Assembly: GCA_026196575.1 (NCBI GenBank)
Contig: JAPHSX010000053.1
Span: 16,240 to 80,239 of the forward strand
Source of the DNA: Gammaproteobacteria bacterium
GTDB lineage: Bacteria > Pseudomonadota > Gammaproteobacteria > Thiohalomonadales > Thiohalomonadaceae
Direction: 5' to 3'
Length of the DNA stretch: 64,000 nt
Each line of letters starts with the position of its first letter. Position 1 is the first letter of the stretch. The notes under the pieces were generated by a model that was not told where the DNA came from, did not search any database, and saw only the letters and a list, made by a program, of their open reading frames with translations. Both the position numbers and the translations under genes were made by a program. Below are positions 1 through 10,864 of this stretch, in pieces.

Positions 1-1278
1 CTAACGCCCCGGCAACCACAGCGACAGCCCCGGCCAGTAGGTGATGATCAGTACACAGCCGAAGAGCAGGAAGAAGAAGGGGAGGGTAGAGCGGTAGAGC
101 TGACTTACCGGGCGGTTGAAGCGGAAGCTGGCGATGAAGAGATTCATCCCCACCGGCGGGGTGAAATAGCCGATCTGCATGTTGGCGAGGAAGATAATGC
201 CAAGGTGTACCGGATCGATACCGTAGCCAATGGCCACCGGCAGCAGCAGCGGCACCATCAGCACCAGTGCCGAGAAGATATCGAGCATGGTGCCAAGTAG
301 CAGCAGGAAGATATTGAGCAGGATGAGGAAGGTGTATTTGTCGGAGATATTGGCGCTGATGAAGTCGAATAGCTGGCTGGGAATCTGCGCGTCGATGAGG
401 TAGTTTGTGGAGGCGAGCGAGACGCCGAGGATCACCAGAATCGCCCCCACCATCACCATCGATTCGCGCACTATACGCGGCAGTTGCCGCAGCGGGATCT
501 CCCGGTAGATGAAGATCTCGATCAGCAGCACATAGATCACCGTCACCGCCGCCGCCTCGGAGACCGCAAAGTAGCCGCTGTAGATCCCGCCAAGTACGAT
601 AAGCGGCAGCGGCAGCTCCCATATCGCCTCGCGCAATGCCGCCTTTGCCTCACCCCAGTCGAAGGGTTGGGTGTGGCGTACCTTGCTGCTCCAGATGCTC
701 CAGGCGGAGAGCAGCGTCAGCATCAGCAACCCCGGCAGGATACCGGCGAGAAACAGCTCATCGATGCTCAGTGGTTTGCCCACCCCCAGCTGTTGCACGA
801 TGATGCCGTAGAGGATCAGCGGCAGCGAGGGGGCGAAGAGCAGACCGAGGCTGCCCGAGGTGGTGATGAGGCCGAGGCTGAAGTTCTCCTTGTAGCCGGC
901 CTTCATCAGCGCCGGGTAGAGCAGGGCGCCGAGGGCGACGATGGTCACCCCCGAGGCCCCGGTGAAGGCGGTGAAGAGGGCGCAGGCGCTAAGGGCGACG
1001 ATCGCCAGCCCGCCGTGCATCCACCCCAGCAGTGCCTGGGTCACCCGCACCAGACGGAGGGGGGCGCGGCTCTCGCTCAGCAGATAACCGGCGAAGGTGA
1101 AGAGCGGTATGGCGAGCAGGATCGGCATCTCGGCGAGACGGTAGAACTCGATCGCCATGATCGAGAGATCCAGCTCCTCGCGGTAGAAGCCGAGCATTGC
1201 GCTGGCGGCGATCACCGCGAACAGCGGCGCGCCGAGCAGGGCAATGGCCAGCAGCAGGAGGGCAATGGCGAGGGTCAT
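1..1278 (-). CDS. dctM: TRAP transporter large permease (DctM)
   Basis: Large membrane subunit of a tripartite ATP-independent periplasmic (TRAP) transporter, which imports organic acids or similar solutes using an ion gradient. The protein is 425 residues and almost wholly hydrophobic, with about a dozen likely membrane spans and the DctM-typical FTGASGVTIVALG and NMQIGYFTPPVGMNLF segments. The track ORF starts 44 codons upstream. I chose the internal ATG (MTLAIALLLL) because the extension is polar and lies inside dctQ, and this ATG gives a 4-base ATGA overlap with dctQ. The stop codon occupies the first three bases of the window, so the gene is complete. The substrate cannot be told from sequence. 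Confidence 0.93.
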   Translation of the reverse strand: MTLAIALLLLAIALLGAPLFAVIAASAMLGFYREELDLSIMAIEFYRLAEMPILLAIPLFTFAGYLLSESRAPLRLVRVTQALLGWMHGGLAIVALSACALFTAFTGASGVTIVALGALLYPALMKAGYKENFSLGLITTSGSLGLLFAPSLPLILYGIIVQQLGVGKPLSIDELFLAGILPGLLMLTLLSAWSIWSSKVRHTQPFDWGEAKAALREAIWELPLPLIVLGGIYSGYFAVSEAAAVTVIYVLLIEIFIYREIPLRQLPRIVRESMVMVGAILVILGVSLASTNYLIDAQIPSQLFDFISANISDKYTFLILLNIFLLLLGTMLDIFSALVLMVPLLLPVAIGYGIDPVHLGIIFLANMQIGYFTPPVGMNLFIASFRFNRPVSQLYRSTLPFFFLLFGCVLIITYWPGLSLWLPGR

Positions 1279-1748
1279 TCCGGCGCCTCGTCTTTGCGCA
1301 GGAATAAAAGCAGGGTGAAGCGCAGCGTCATCACCGCAAATCCCAGGGGCAGGATCGACTCGGCCACCCAGGTCGGGATGTGTTGCAGCAGCATATTGCC
1401 ATCTTGCCACTCACTATGGACAAAGCGTCCGCTGTGCCAGGCGAGCAGGCCGCACACCACGGCGCTGAAGAGGTGGTTGAGGCGTGCCGCGCGACGGCGC
1501 CAGAGGGGGGGGAGGTAGCGGGAGAGCAGGTCGATGCGGATGTGGCGATCCTGCTGGGTGGCAATCATCGCCCCCACCATTCCCACCCATAACACCAGCA
1601 CCCGCAGGAGCGGGTCGCTCCAGCTGATGCCGCTATCGAACAGGTTGCGCAATACAATCTGCCCGCCCGCCAGCGTGATCATCAGCGTCAGCAGCAGCAC
1701 CAATAGGCCGTTTTCAAGATGGCGAACGGTGTGCAGCAGGCGCGCCAT
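1275..1748 (-). CDS. dctQ: TRAP transporter small permease (DctQ)
   Basis: Small membrane subunit of the TRAP transporter; it pairs with DctM in the inner membrane. It is 157 residues with four predicted hydrophobic helices, starting with a short basic N-terminus (MARLLHTVRHLENG). The IVLRNLFDSGISWSDPLLR region is typical of DctQ, where a conserved W sits before the second half. It lies 5 bases after dctP and overlaps dctM by 4 bases, so the three are probably translationally coupled. Confidence 0.92.
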   Translation of the reverse strand: MARLLHTVRHLENGLLVLLLTLMITLAGGQIVLRNLFDSGISWSDPLLRVLVLWVGMVGAMIATQQDRHIRIDLLSRYLPPLWRRRAARLNHLFSAVVCGLLAWHSGRFVHSEWQDGNMLLQHIPTWVAESILPLGFAVMTLRFTLLLFLRKDEAPE

Positions 1749-1753
1749 GGTGG

Positions 1754-2755
1754 TTACGGTGCCGTCTTGCGCTGGCGAAACTCCTGCAGATGGTCCTGCA
1801 ACTGTTTCAATATTGCCGGGTCGAACAGCCCCTGTTGCAGCAGCCGCTGCATGGCGCTGTCGAGGCTGGCGCGCCAGCGCTGTGTCTCGGTCTCGTCCGG
1901 CGTTACAAAGCCGATCCCCTGTTGTTGCAACGCCGCCATGGCACTCTGGTTGTCGTTGCGGTTGAGGTGGTCGAGTCGTTCGAAGACGCCACTCATCACC
2001 TGGTGGACGATCTGCTGATCCTCCGCGCTCAGTTTCTCAAACTGCTTGGCACTCACCACCATGCTGCCGTAGAGGTACATCAGCGGTGAGTCGGTGAGGT
2101 GCTTTACCCGGGTGTGCCACTGCAGGGCGATAGCCCCCATGGCAGAGCTGGCGACGGTGTCGATGAGTCCGGTCTGCAGCGCGGTGAGCACATCGGTCAG
2201 CGGCAACGAGATGGGCGAGACGCCGCTCGCCTCGAAGGCGGCACGGCTGATCTCATCACCCTCGGGCACCCATACCTTGAGTCCCTTGAGGTCATCAATA
2301 CCGCCCACCGGTGACTTGGACATCAGATAGGCAAAGCCTCCCTCGCTGATACCAAAGCTGACGTAACCCCGCTCCTTCATGCCGGTCAGCAGCACCGGGT
2401 CCATCAGCCGGCGGGCGTAGTCCACCTCCGCGTAATTGTGAAAGATGAAGGGGATGGTATAGACCTGTGCATCGGGGTAGATCATTGCCAGGCCGCCGCC
2501 GGTCAGCGCGCCGCCGTGCAGTTGTCCCACCCGCATCTTGCGCAGCACGCTCTTGTCGTTGCCCATGATGCCGCCGGGATAGAAGCGAAACTCGACCCGC
2601 CCATCGGTGCGTTTATTGATCTCCTCGGCCCCGGCGCGCATCTCCTTCATCCAGCTGGTGCCGTCCGGGGCGAGACTGGCGATCTTGAAGGTGGTGGCGG
2701 CGTGCGTCAGTGGCATGGCCGTGAGCAGAAAGAGGGTGAGGAGATATCGCAGCAT
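1754..2755 (-). CDS. dctP: TRAP transporter solute-binding protein (DctP)
   Basis: Periplasmic receptor that captures the substrate and delivers it to DctQM. It is 333 residues with a clear Sec signal peptide (MLRYLLTLFLLTAMPLTHA, cleavage before ATTFK), followed by the family pattern FKIASLAPDGTSWMKEM and the FRFYPGGIMGNDKSVLRKMR segment. I moved the start from the track ORF (2830) to the ATG that begins the signal peptide. It lies 16 bases after tatT and 5 before dctQ. The binding-pocket chemistry cannot be judged by eye, so the ligand is unknown. Confidence 0.93.
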   Translation of the reverse strand: MLRYLLTLFLLTAMPLTHAATTFKIASLAPDGTSWMKEMRAGAEEINKRTDGRVEFRFYPGGIMGNDKSVLRKMRVGQLHGGALTGGGLAMIYPDAQVYTIPFIFHNYAEVDYARRLMDPVLLTGMKERGYVSFGISEGGFAYLMSKSPVGGIDDLKGLKVWVPEGDEISRAAFEASGVSPISLPLTDVLTALQTGLIDTVASSAMGAIALQWHTRVKHLTDSPLMYLYGSMVVSAKQFEKLSAEDQQIVHQVMSGVFERLDHLNRNDNQSAMAALQQQGIGFVTPDETETQRWRASLDSAMQRLLQQGLFDPAILKQLQDHLQEFRQRKTAP

Positions 2756-2771
2756 GGAGGTAAAAACCTTT

Positions 2772-3623
2772 TTAGAAATAGTCGGCCGAGGAGCGCAGTA
2801 GCTCCCGGGCCTGTCGTTGTGCCAGTACATTGCTCAGGGTATGACCGGGTACCACCACCTCGGCGTTGAGTACCTCATTTAATAGACGATCGTGCAGTGC
2901 CTGATCGAACATCATCCGCCCGTAGTGTCTGGCGTACTCCACCTTGATCATCAGGTCGCGGCCCTGCGAATGACGCAGTGCCTTCTCGAAGTGGCGCCTT
3001 GCCAGTTCGGGTTTACCGCCCAGGGAGGGGGGACGCTGCGAGTGCAGAATGCCCAGGTAGAGGTGGGCCTGCCCCTCCTCGAAATCATCCTTCAACTCGA
3101 CCACGCGGTTGAGCATCGCCTCGATCTTCGGCAGGTCGGCCACCGCCGCCCAGTTGTCACTATGACGTTGAATCCACAGTGCCCAGGCGAGGGCGTAGGT
3201 GTAGAGTGCCGGCAGATGTTCATAGCGGCTTTCGCCCAGCACCGGCAGCATCTCGGTAAAGGGGCCCTGATCCACCGCGCAGAGGGCGTCCTGTTTCAGA
3301 CAGATGGCGCGACGGGCGTAGCCCCTGGCCTTGCTGCTCAGACGCTGGCCCCGCTCGGCATCCTCCACAAACACCGCATCGTAGACGCTGTAGAGCCTGG
3401 CCCCGGCGATAAGAATGGTCGCGTCCCTGGGGTTGCCTTCAATCAAACTGTCCAGCAGCAACAGGTAGGCTGGAGCCCCGGCCTTCACCGTCTCCGGATC
3501 ATCCTGATTGAGGATCGCGTTGGAGAGATTGTTGCCCAGACGCGAGGTGATCATCGAGGTGCAGCCGCCCAGCGTGAGCACCATCAATAGAAGCAGATGA
3601 CGGTAGGGGAAAAGGTGTTTCAA
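2772..3623 (-). CDS. TRAP-associated lipoprotein, TatT (T-component) family
   Basis: A 283-residue lipoprotein: the signal sequence ends in LTLGGC with Cys21 as the likely lipidation site. The body is helical and repeat-like (for example AGARLYSVYDAVFVEDAERG and LYLGILHSQRP), consistent with the TPR-like TatT fold known as a fourth, periplasmic partner of some TRAP systems in spirochaetes and proteobacteria. It is first in the operon, immediately before dctP, which supports this call. In the characterised Treponema case the trimer associates with the solute-binding protein; whether this one does is inference. Confidence 0.8.
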   Translation of the reverse strand: MKHLFPYRHLLLLMVLTLGGCTSMITSRLGNNLSNAILNQDDPETVKAGAPAYLLLLDSLIEGNPRDATILIAGARLYSVYDAVFVEDAERGQRLSSKARGYARRAICLKQDALCAVDQGPFTEMLPVLGESRYEHLPALYTYALAWALWIQRHSDNWAAVADLPKIEAMLNRVVELKDDFEEGQAHLYLGILHSQRPPSLGGKPELARRHFEKALRHSQGRDLMIKVEYARHYGRMMFDQALHDRLLNEVLNAEVVVPGHTLSNVLAQRQARELLRSSADYF

Positions 3624-3759
3624 CGTGAGTCCGTCTACGGTTGTTTATCAGCCGCAAAGGCTAGCGCTTTTTTTCAGAACCAACAAGCAGCGGATGACCC
3701 CTATGGGTACCCGCAGGGGTGTAAAACCGCACAGAATTCAGTGGGAAAATCTTGAAGTT

Positions 3760-3845
3760 TGGTACCGAGGGTCGGACTCGAACCGACATGGTGTCACCAC
3801 CGGGGGATTTTGAATCCCCTGCGTATACCATTTCGCCACCCCGGC
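3760..3845 (-). tRNA. tRNA-Leu (CAA anticodon)
   Basis: An 86-base type II tRNA with CCA encoded. Read on the minus strand: acceptor GCCGGGG pairing with CCTCGGT, D-loop GGTATACGC, anticodon stem GGGGA/TCCCC around the loop TTCAAAA (anticodon CAA, reading UUG), long variable arm GGTG-GTGA-CACC, T arm GTCGG/CCGAC with loop TTCGAGT, discriminator A, then CCA. It closely resembles E. coli leuX. It stands alone between the TRAP operon and queA. The track ORFs at 3625-3813 and 3759-4004 are translations across this tRNA and are not genes. Confidence 0.97.
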
Positions 3846-3857
3846 AAGGGAGGGCGC

Positions 3858-3886
3858 ATTATAGGAGGTAAAGGTAAAAAGGAAAA
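3858..3886 (-). promoter_or_regulatory. Probable promoter of tRNA-Leu with GC-rich discriminator
   Basis: On the minus strand a perfect TATAAT -10 box (3858-3863) sits 12 bases upstream of the tRNA 5' end and is followed directly by GCGCCC. GC-rich discriminators of this kind are typical of stable-RNA promoters under stringent control. The -35 region (TTTTCC, 17 bases upstream) is poor. The promoter is inferred from sequence only. Confidence 0.5.
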
Positions 3887-3961
3887 GATAAATGGAGCAG
3901 GCGTCGCCATGGATCTCTCCGACTACCTGTCACTTTCCAGCTGCGGTATCATGCGCGCCCT

Positions 3962-6149
<2,188 letters not shown>

Positions 6150-6228
6150 TGGGCGGCCTGTTCCGGCCAGCCCCGGATAGTTGGCCATAACCAGTTGATT
6201 TTTCTCAAGAACAATTAAGGAATTTGCA

Positions 6229-6564
6229 ATGAGCTTTTTTATCTCCGACGCCATGGCCGAAGCGGCCCCCGCCGCCACCCAGCAACCTGGCATGCTGGAA
6301 GCCCTGTTCCCCTTTATCATCCTCTTTGTGGTCTTCTATTTTCTGCTTATTCGCCCCCAGTCGAAGCGTGCCAAGGCGCACAAGGCGATGGTCGAGGCGG
6401 TGGCCAAGGGGGATGAGGTGGTCACCCAGGGTGGCCTCTACGGCAAGGTGACCGCCGTGAACGAGGAGTACCTGCAGATCGCGCTGGCTGACAATGTCGA
6501 GGTGAAGCTGCAGCGTGGCGCCATCGCCAGCCTGCTCCCCAAAGGGACCATCAAGAGTCTGTAA
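6229..6564 (+). CDS. yajC: Sec translocon accessory subunit YajC
   Basis: Small inner-membrane component of the SecDF-YajC complex that assists protein export. It is 111 residues with one membrane helix (FPFIILFVVFYFLLI), followed by the conserved RPQSKRAKAHKAMVEAVAKG and a C-terminal domain containing GGLYGKV. It sits about 80 bases after tgt and 56 before secD, preceded by AAGGA at a good distance. Confidence 0.97.
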   Translation: MSFFISDAMAEAAPAATQQPGMLEALFPFIILFVVFYFLLIRPQSKRAKAHKAMVEAVAKGDEVVTQGGLYGKVTAVNEEYLQIALADNVEVKLQRGAIASLLPKGTIKSL

Positions 6565-6620
6565 ACCCGCCACAACCATGGCCCGCCGGCGGATGTGGCG
6601 GGCTGCACCTGGGTACCAAC

Positions 6621-8477
6621 ATGATTAATCAATATCCTCTCTGGAAATACCTGCTGATCGTCGCGTTGTTTGTGGTCGGTGCGATCTACGCACTGCCCAA
6701 TCTCTATGGTGATGACCCGGCACTGCAGATCTCCGCCAACCGCATGGCCGAGGTGGATACCGCCACCCGTGATCGCGTGCTCAAGCTGCTGGAGGAGCGC
6801 AAGCTGCCGGTCAAATCCTACGAGTTTCGCCCCGGCTTGCTGCTGGTGCGCTTCGCCGATACCGAGACCCAGCTGCAGGCCTATGAGCCGCTGAAGGAGG
6901 CGCTGGGCGATAACTACACCACCGCCCTCAATCTGGCCCCCGCCACCCCCGACTGGCTGCGCCAATTTAATGCGATGCCGATGTATCTTGGCCTCGATCT
7001 GCGCGGTGGTGTCCATTTCCTGATGGAGGTGGATATGAATGCCGCCCTCGACAAGGCGGCGGAGCGCTATGTGGGTGATCTGCGTACCCTGTTGCGCGAT
7101 GAGAAGGTGCGCTACCTCACCATCACTGATAACAAGCAGCGGGTGGAGATGCGTTTTGGTACGGCCGAGGAGTTGGCCAGGGCAGAGGAGCTGATTCGCG
7201 CCGAGTACCGTGAGCTGGAGCTGCTGGAGGAGCAGGGGGAGGGTGGCCTCTTCCTCCATGCCGCACTCAATGAGCAGGCGCGTCTGGATACCACCAGGTT
7301 TGCCCTGCAACAGAACATCACCACCCTGCGCAAGCGGGTGAACGAGCTGGGGGTCTCCGAGCCCACCATTCAGCAGCAGGGCGATAGCCGCATCGTGGTG
7401 CAGCTGCCGGGAGTGCAGTGTACCTCCTGCGCCAAGGAGCTGATTGGTGCCACCGCCACCCTGGAGTATCACGCGGTGGATGAGGAGCACGACATCGCGG
7501 CGGCCCTCGCCGGTCGCGTCCCCTTCGGCTCACGCCTGTACAAGAATCGTGATGGTCGCCCGGTGCTGTTGCAAAAGAGCATTATCGTCAGCGGTGATCA
7601 GATCGTTGACGCCTCCTCCGGTCTCGATTCGCAAAGCGGCCAGCCGATGGTCAGCGTGACCCTCGATGCCAGTGGCGCCAAGCGTATGAGCAACTTTACC
7701 CGCGACAATGTCGGCAAGGGGATGGCGGTGGTCTATATCGAGTCGAAGACCGAAACCCGCATCGTTGAGGGCAAGGCGGTGCGCACCACCAAGCGCCTCG
7801 AAGAGGTGATTAGCATCGCCAATATCAAGGAGCACTTCAGCAAGCGGTTCCAGACCACTGGCCTCGACAGCGGTGCCGAGGCGCATAACCTGGCACTGCT
7901 GCTGCGTGCCGGCGCCCTGGCCGCGCCGATGGAGATCGTCGAGGAGCGCACCATCGGCCCGAGTCTGGGACAGGACAACATCGATCAGGGGTTGCGCTCG
8001 GTGATCATTGGTTTTGTCGTGGTGCTGCTCTTCATGGCGATCTGGTACAAGGGTTTTGGCCTGGTGGCCAACCTGGCGCTGGGGCTCAATCTGGTCTTTA
8101 TCGTTGCCGTGCTGTCGCTGCTGCAGGCAACACTTACCCTGCCCGGCATTGCCGGTATCGTCCTTACCGTCGGTATGGCGGTGGATGCCAATGTGCTCAT
8201 CTTCGAGCGTATCCGCGAGGAGTTGCTGAACGGCAATACGCCGCAGGCGGCGATTCATGCCGGTTATGAGAAGGCCTTTTCCACCATCGCCGATGCCAAT
8301 ATCACCACCCTGCTGGCGGCGTTGGTGCTGTTTGGTTTTGGCACCGGGCCGATCAAGGGCTTCGCCATCACCCTCTCCATCGGCATTATTACCTCGATGT
8401 TCACCGCCATCATGGTGACCCGCGCGGTGGTCAATCTGATGGTGCGCGGCAAGCGCCTCACCAAACTGTCGATCTAG
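6621..8477 (+). CDS. secD: Protein translocase subunit SecD
   Basis: Inner-membrane protein that uses the proton gradient to help pull proteins through SecYEG. It is 618 residues with an N-terminal helix, a large periplasmic part containing GLDLRGGVHFLMEVD, and a C-terminal block of membrane helices. The block includes GIAGIVLTVGMAVDANVLIF, the conserved D-containing segment of SecD and RND-type pumps, and ANITTLLAALVLFGFGTGPIKGFA. Its length equals the E. coli protein to within a few residues. secF follows 14 bases later. Confidence 0.98.
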   Translation: MINQYPLWKYLLIVALFVVGAIYALPNLYGDDPALQISANRMAEVDTATRDRVLKLLEERKLPVKSYEFRPGLLLVRFADTETQLQAYEPLKEALGDNYTTALNLAPATPDWLRQFNAMPMYLGLDLRGGVHFLMEVDMNAALDKAAERYVGDLRTLLRDEKVRYLTITDNKQRVEMRFGTAEELARAEELIRAEYRELELLEEQGEGGLFLHAALNEQARLDTTRFALQQNITTLRKRVNELGVSEPTIQQQGDSRIVVQLPGVQCTSCAKELIGATATLEYHAVDEEHDIAAALAGRVPFGSRLYKNRDGRPVLLQKSIIVSGDQIVDASSGLDSQSGQPMVSVTLDASGAKRMSNFTRDNVGKGMAVVYIESKTETRIVEGKAVRTTKRLEEVISIANIKEHFSKRFQTTGLDSGAEAHNLALLLRAGALAAPMEIVEERTIGPSLGQDNIDQGLRSVIIGFVVVLLFMAIWYKGFGLVANLALGLNLVFIVAVLSLLQATLTLPGIAGIVLTVGMAVDANVLIFERIREELLNGNTPQAAIHAGYEKAFSTIADANITTLLAALVLFGFGTGPIKGFAITLSIGIITSMFTAIMVTRAVVNLMVRGKRLTKLSI

Positions 8478-8491
8478 AAGGCGAGAGAATA

Positions 8492-9427
8492 ATGCAGATT
8501 TTAAAGAGTGAAAGCAGCTTCGATTTTCTGGGTAAACGCCGGCTGGCGCTGTTTTTTTCCGGCGTGCTGCTGTTGATCTCCATCCTTTCGATTGCCCTGC
8601 GCGGTTTCAATTTTGGTATCGACTTTACCGGCGGCACCCTGCTGGAGGTCGGTTACCCGCAGGGAGTGGAGCTGGCGGGTATTCGTGGTGCCTTGCAGCA
8701 GGAGGGCTACGGCGATGCGGTGGTGCAGCACTTTGGCTCGGCCAGCGATGTGCTCATCCGCATCGCGCCCAAGGAGGGGATCACCAGCGCGCAGTTGAGC
8801 GACAACCTCTTTCATACCCTGCAAATCCAGAACGACAAGGTGGAGCTGCGCCGTGTCGAGTTTGTTGGCCCGCAGGTGGGTGATGAGCTGACCAACGATG
8901 GCGGCCTGGCGATGATCTATGCCCTGGTGGGGATCCTCATCTATGTCGCATTGCGCTTCGAGTACCGTTTTGCCGTCGGCTCGGTGGCGGCGCTGGTGCA
9001 TGATGTGATCATCACCCTGGGTGTCTTTTCGCTGTTCCAGCTCGATTTTGACCTGACCGTACTGGCGGCAATCCTGGCGGTGATCGGCTACTCGCTCAAC
9101 GACACCATCGTGGTGTTTGACCGCATTCGCGAGAACTTCCGCAAGCTGCGCAAGGGGACACCGGTGGAGATCGTCAACGTCTCCCTCAACCAGACCCTGT
9201 CGCGTACCTTGATGACCTCGTTCACCACCATCCTGGTGCTGCTCGCCCTCTTCTTCCTGGGGGGCGAGCTAATCCACGGTTTTGCCACCGCGCTGCTGGT
9301 GGGGATCTTTGTCGGTACCTACTCCTCCATCTATGTTGCCAGTGTCGCCGCCCTGGCGCTGGGCATTACCAAGGAGGATCTGATGCCGGTGGAGAAGGAG
9401 GGGGCGGAGATCGACGATCTGCCGTAG
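8492..9427 (+). CDS. secF: Protein translocase subunit SecF
   Basis: Partner of SecD. It is 311 residues with six predicted membrane helices. Motifs are FGIDFTGGTLLEVGYP near the N-terminus, AVIGYSLNDTIVVFDRIREN in helix 4, and TRTLMTSFTTILVLLALFFLGG. The start ATG has AGGCGAGAG upstream. The gene ends the queA-secF run. No clear intrinsic terminator follows, but a cluster of palindromic repeats begins 60 bases downstream. Confidence 0.98.
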   Translation: MQILKSESSFDFLGKRRLALFFSGVLLLISILSIALRGFNFGIDFTGGTLLEVGYPQGVELAGIRGALQQEGYGDAVVQHFGSASDVLIRIAPKEGITSAQLSDNLFHTLQIQNDKVELRRVEFVGPQVGDELTNDGGLAMIYALVGILIYVALRFEYRFAVGSVAALVHDVIITLGVFSLFQLDFDLTVLAAILAVIGYSLNDTIVVFDRIRENFRKLRKGTPVEIVNVSLNQTLSRTLMTSFTTILVLLALFFLGGELIHGFATALLVGIFVGTYSSIYVASVAALALGITKEDLMPVEKEGAEIDDLP

Positions 9428-9487
9428 CGTGCAATGTAAAAAGGCCAGCATTTGCGTAATGCCAGTCAGTTAAGGAAGAAAAGAGTT

Positions 9488-9589
9488 GTGGGAGCGGCTT
9501 CCAGCCGCGATTTTTTGCATCACTTCGCGGCAAGATGCCGCTCCCACAGATAAACGCATCACTTCGCGGCAAGATGCCGCTCCCACAGA
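9488..9589 (+). repeat. REP-like palindromic repeat cluster
   Basis: One forward unit GTGGGAGCGGCTTCCAGCCG (extends to GCGA) is followed by two inverted units. The inverted units are exact 34-base direct copies (9517-9550 and 9556-9589) containing CGCGGCAAGATGCCGCTCC. The forward unit pairs with either inverted copy, so the transcript can form long hairpins. Units of this kind are widely dispersed in gammaproteobacterial intergenic regions. The location between convergent secF and the minus-strand gene fits a role in RNA end protection or transcription ending, which is inference. Confidence 0.85.
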
Positions 9590-9638
9590 CTGATCGGCAT
9601 TACCGCGTTTGCGGGCCTTGTTGCGTGGGTTACGTTGT

Positions 9639-9872
9639 TTAAGCGACCCGTCGGGCAGCGGTGGAGAACGGTATGACGACGGCGCCGGCAGGCGGCGTAT
9701 GGCCCGTGGCCTCGCCACCGTGGTCGCTGGCAGGTTCTATCGCCAGGATCTCGAATTCGCCGCCCATGTCACGAAGGCCATATTCGCCGGCCAACTCCTC
9801 CATGTTGCCGAGGACATCGCGCATGGTCATCTCCAGTGCACCGCGCGGCTTGATGATCTTTATCTCTCTCAC
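9639..9872 (-). CDS. Small hypothetical protein (GTG start)
   Basis: A 77-residue protein beginning MREIKIIKPRGALEMTMRDV and containing EYGLRDMGGEFEILAIEP. I do not recognise a family. Support for it being real: the GTG start has GGAGG six bases upstream on the minus strand, it follows suhB by 80 bases in the same orientation, and the sequence is not low-complexity. No signal peptide or membrane helix is seen. It lies convergent to secF. Confidence 0.55.
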   Translation of the reverse strand: MREIKIIKPRGALEMTMRDVLGNMEELAGEYGLRDMGGEFEILAIEPASDHGGEATGHTPPAGAVVIPFSTAARRVA

Positions 9873-9952
9873 GTGGCCCCTCCGCCCCTGGTTAACTGCC
9901 TCCTTTGGTTAACGGATGGGGGCGGAAAAACTTTAGCTGATCAATGAGCCGG

Positions 9953-10753
9953 TTAGTGTGTGATCTCCGCGGGCAGACACGGCTTGATGGCGCGGTGCAT
10001 GGCATCGAACAGGTTGAGGTTGCCGGCGATGACGTTGCCGCTCTGCAGGTACGCCTCGCCAGCGGCAAAGTCACCCACCTTGCCACTCGCCTCCATCACC
10101 AGGAGTGCACCGGCGGCCATGTCCCACGGCTGGAGGTCGAACTCCCAGAAACCGTCCATGCGGCCAGCGGCCACATAGGCGAGATCCAGCGCCGCGGAGC
10201 CGGGACGGCGGATACCGGCGGTGTTGGCAGAGAGCGCCTTGAAGGTGCAGAGGTAGGTGTCCATCAGGTGCTGTGACTTGAAGGGGAAGCCGGTGCCAAG
10301 CAGTGCGCCATCCAGCCCCTTGCGGTTGGTGACGCGGATGCGCCGCCCGTTAAGCTGCGCCCCGCTGCCACGGCTGGCGGTGTAGAGATCCTGGCTGATA
10401 GGGTCGTAGACCACTGCCTGATCGAGCTTGCCGCGGAATTGCAGGGCGATGGAGACCGCAAACTGTGGAAAGCCGTGCAGGAAGTTGGTGGTGCCGTCCA
10501 GCGGGTCGATGATCCAGAGGTACTCCTCGTTGCCCTTGAGCTGGCCGCTCTCCTCGGCAAGGATGGCATGATCCGGGTAGTGCTTGCGGATCAGCTGTAT
10601 GATCGCCTGCTCGGCCATGCGGTCGACGTCGCTGACGAAGTCATTGCTGGCCTTGGTGTCGACGGCGAGGCTATCCACATGGGGGAATGAACGGGCGATA
10701 ATGTTGCCTGCCTCACGCGCGGCGCGTACGGCGATATTCAGCATGGGGTGCAT
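9953..10753 (-). CDS. suhB: Inositol-1-monophosphatase family protein SuhB
   Basis: Mg-dependent phosphatase of the inositol monophosphatase superfamily. In enterobacteria SuhB also acts in rRNA transcription antitermination; whether it does here is unknown. It is 266 residues and starts MHPMLNIAVRAAREAGNIIA. It has the metal-binding motifs AILAEESG and WIIDPLDGTTNFLHGFP, and the second signature QPWDMAAGALLVMEASG. It is divergent from trmJ, the order also seen in E. coli and Pseudomonas. Confidence 0.96.
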   Translation of the reverse strand: MHPMLNIAVRAAREAGNIIARSFPHVDSLAVDTKASNDFVSDVDRMAEQAIIQLIRKHYPDHAILAEESGQLKGNEEYLWIIDPLDGTTNFLHGFPQFAVSIALQFRGKLDQAVVYDPISQDLYTASRGSGAQLNGRRIRVTNRKGLDGALLGTGFPFKSQHLMDTYLCTFKALSANTAGIRRPGSAALDLAYVAAGRMDGFWEFDLQPWDMAAGALLVMEASGKVGDFAAGEAYLQSGNVIAGNLNLFDAMHRAIKPCLPAEITH

Positions 10754-10864
10754 GGGAGAGCCTCCGGATTGTTAAACAGCGGCGGCAGCGAGCACCGCGG
10801 GCCGCGCATTTTAAACCGGATGGTGAAAAATTTCAGCATTCCGAGCCAGATATTAAGGTGATAT

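Noticed and set aside
484-1518. 344-residue ORF antisense to dctM/dctQ
   Set aside because: It is a shadow of real genes, with biased Gln/Gly/Glu composition and no recognisable domain.
3697-3720. ACCCCT-GGGTACCC-AGGGGT palindrome downstream of tRNA-Leu
   Set aside because: Short stems, with no T-run on the tRNA strand; not enough to call a terminator.
3760-3845. tRNA-Leu as an integration site for a mobile island
   Set aside because: No integrase, direct repeat of the tRNA 3' end or island-like genes on either side.
9366-9718. Minus-strand ORFs over the REP-like cluster
   Set aside because: The repeated SVGAASCREV peptide comes from the palindromic DNA repeats.
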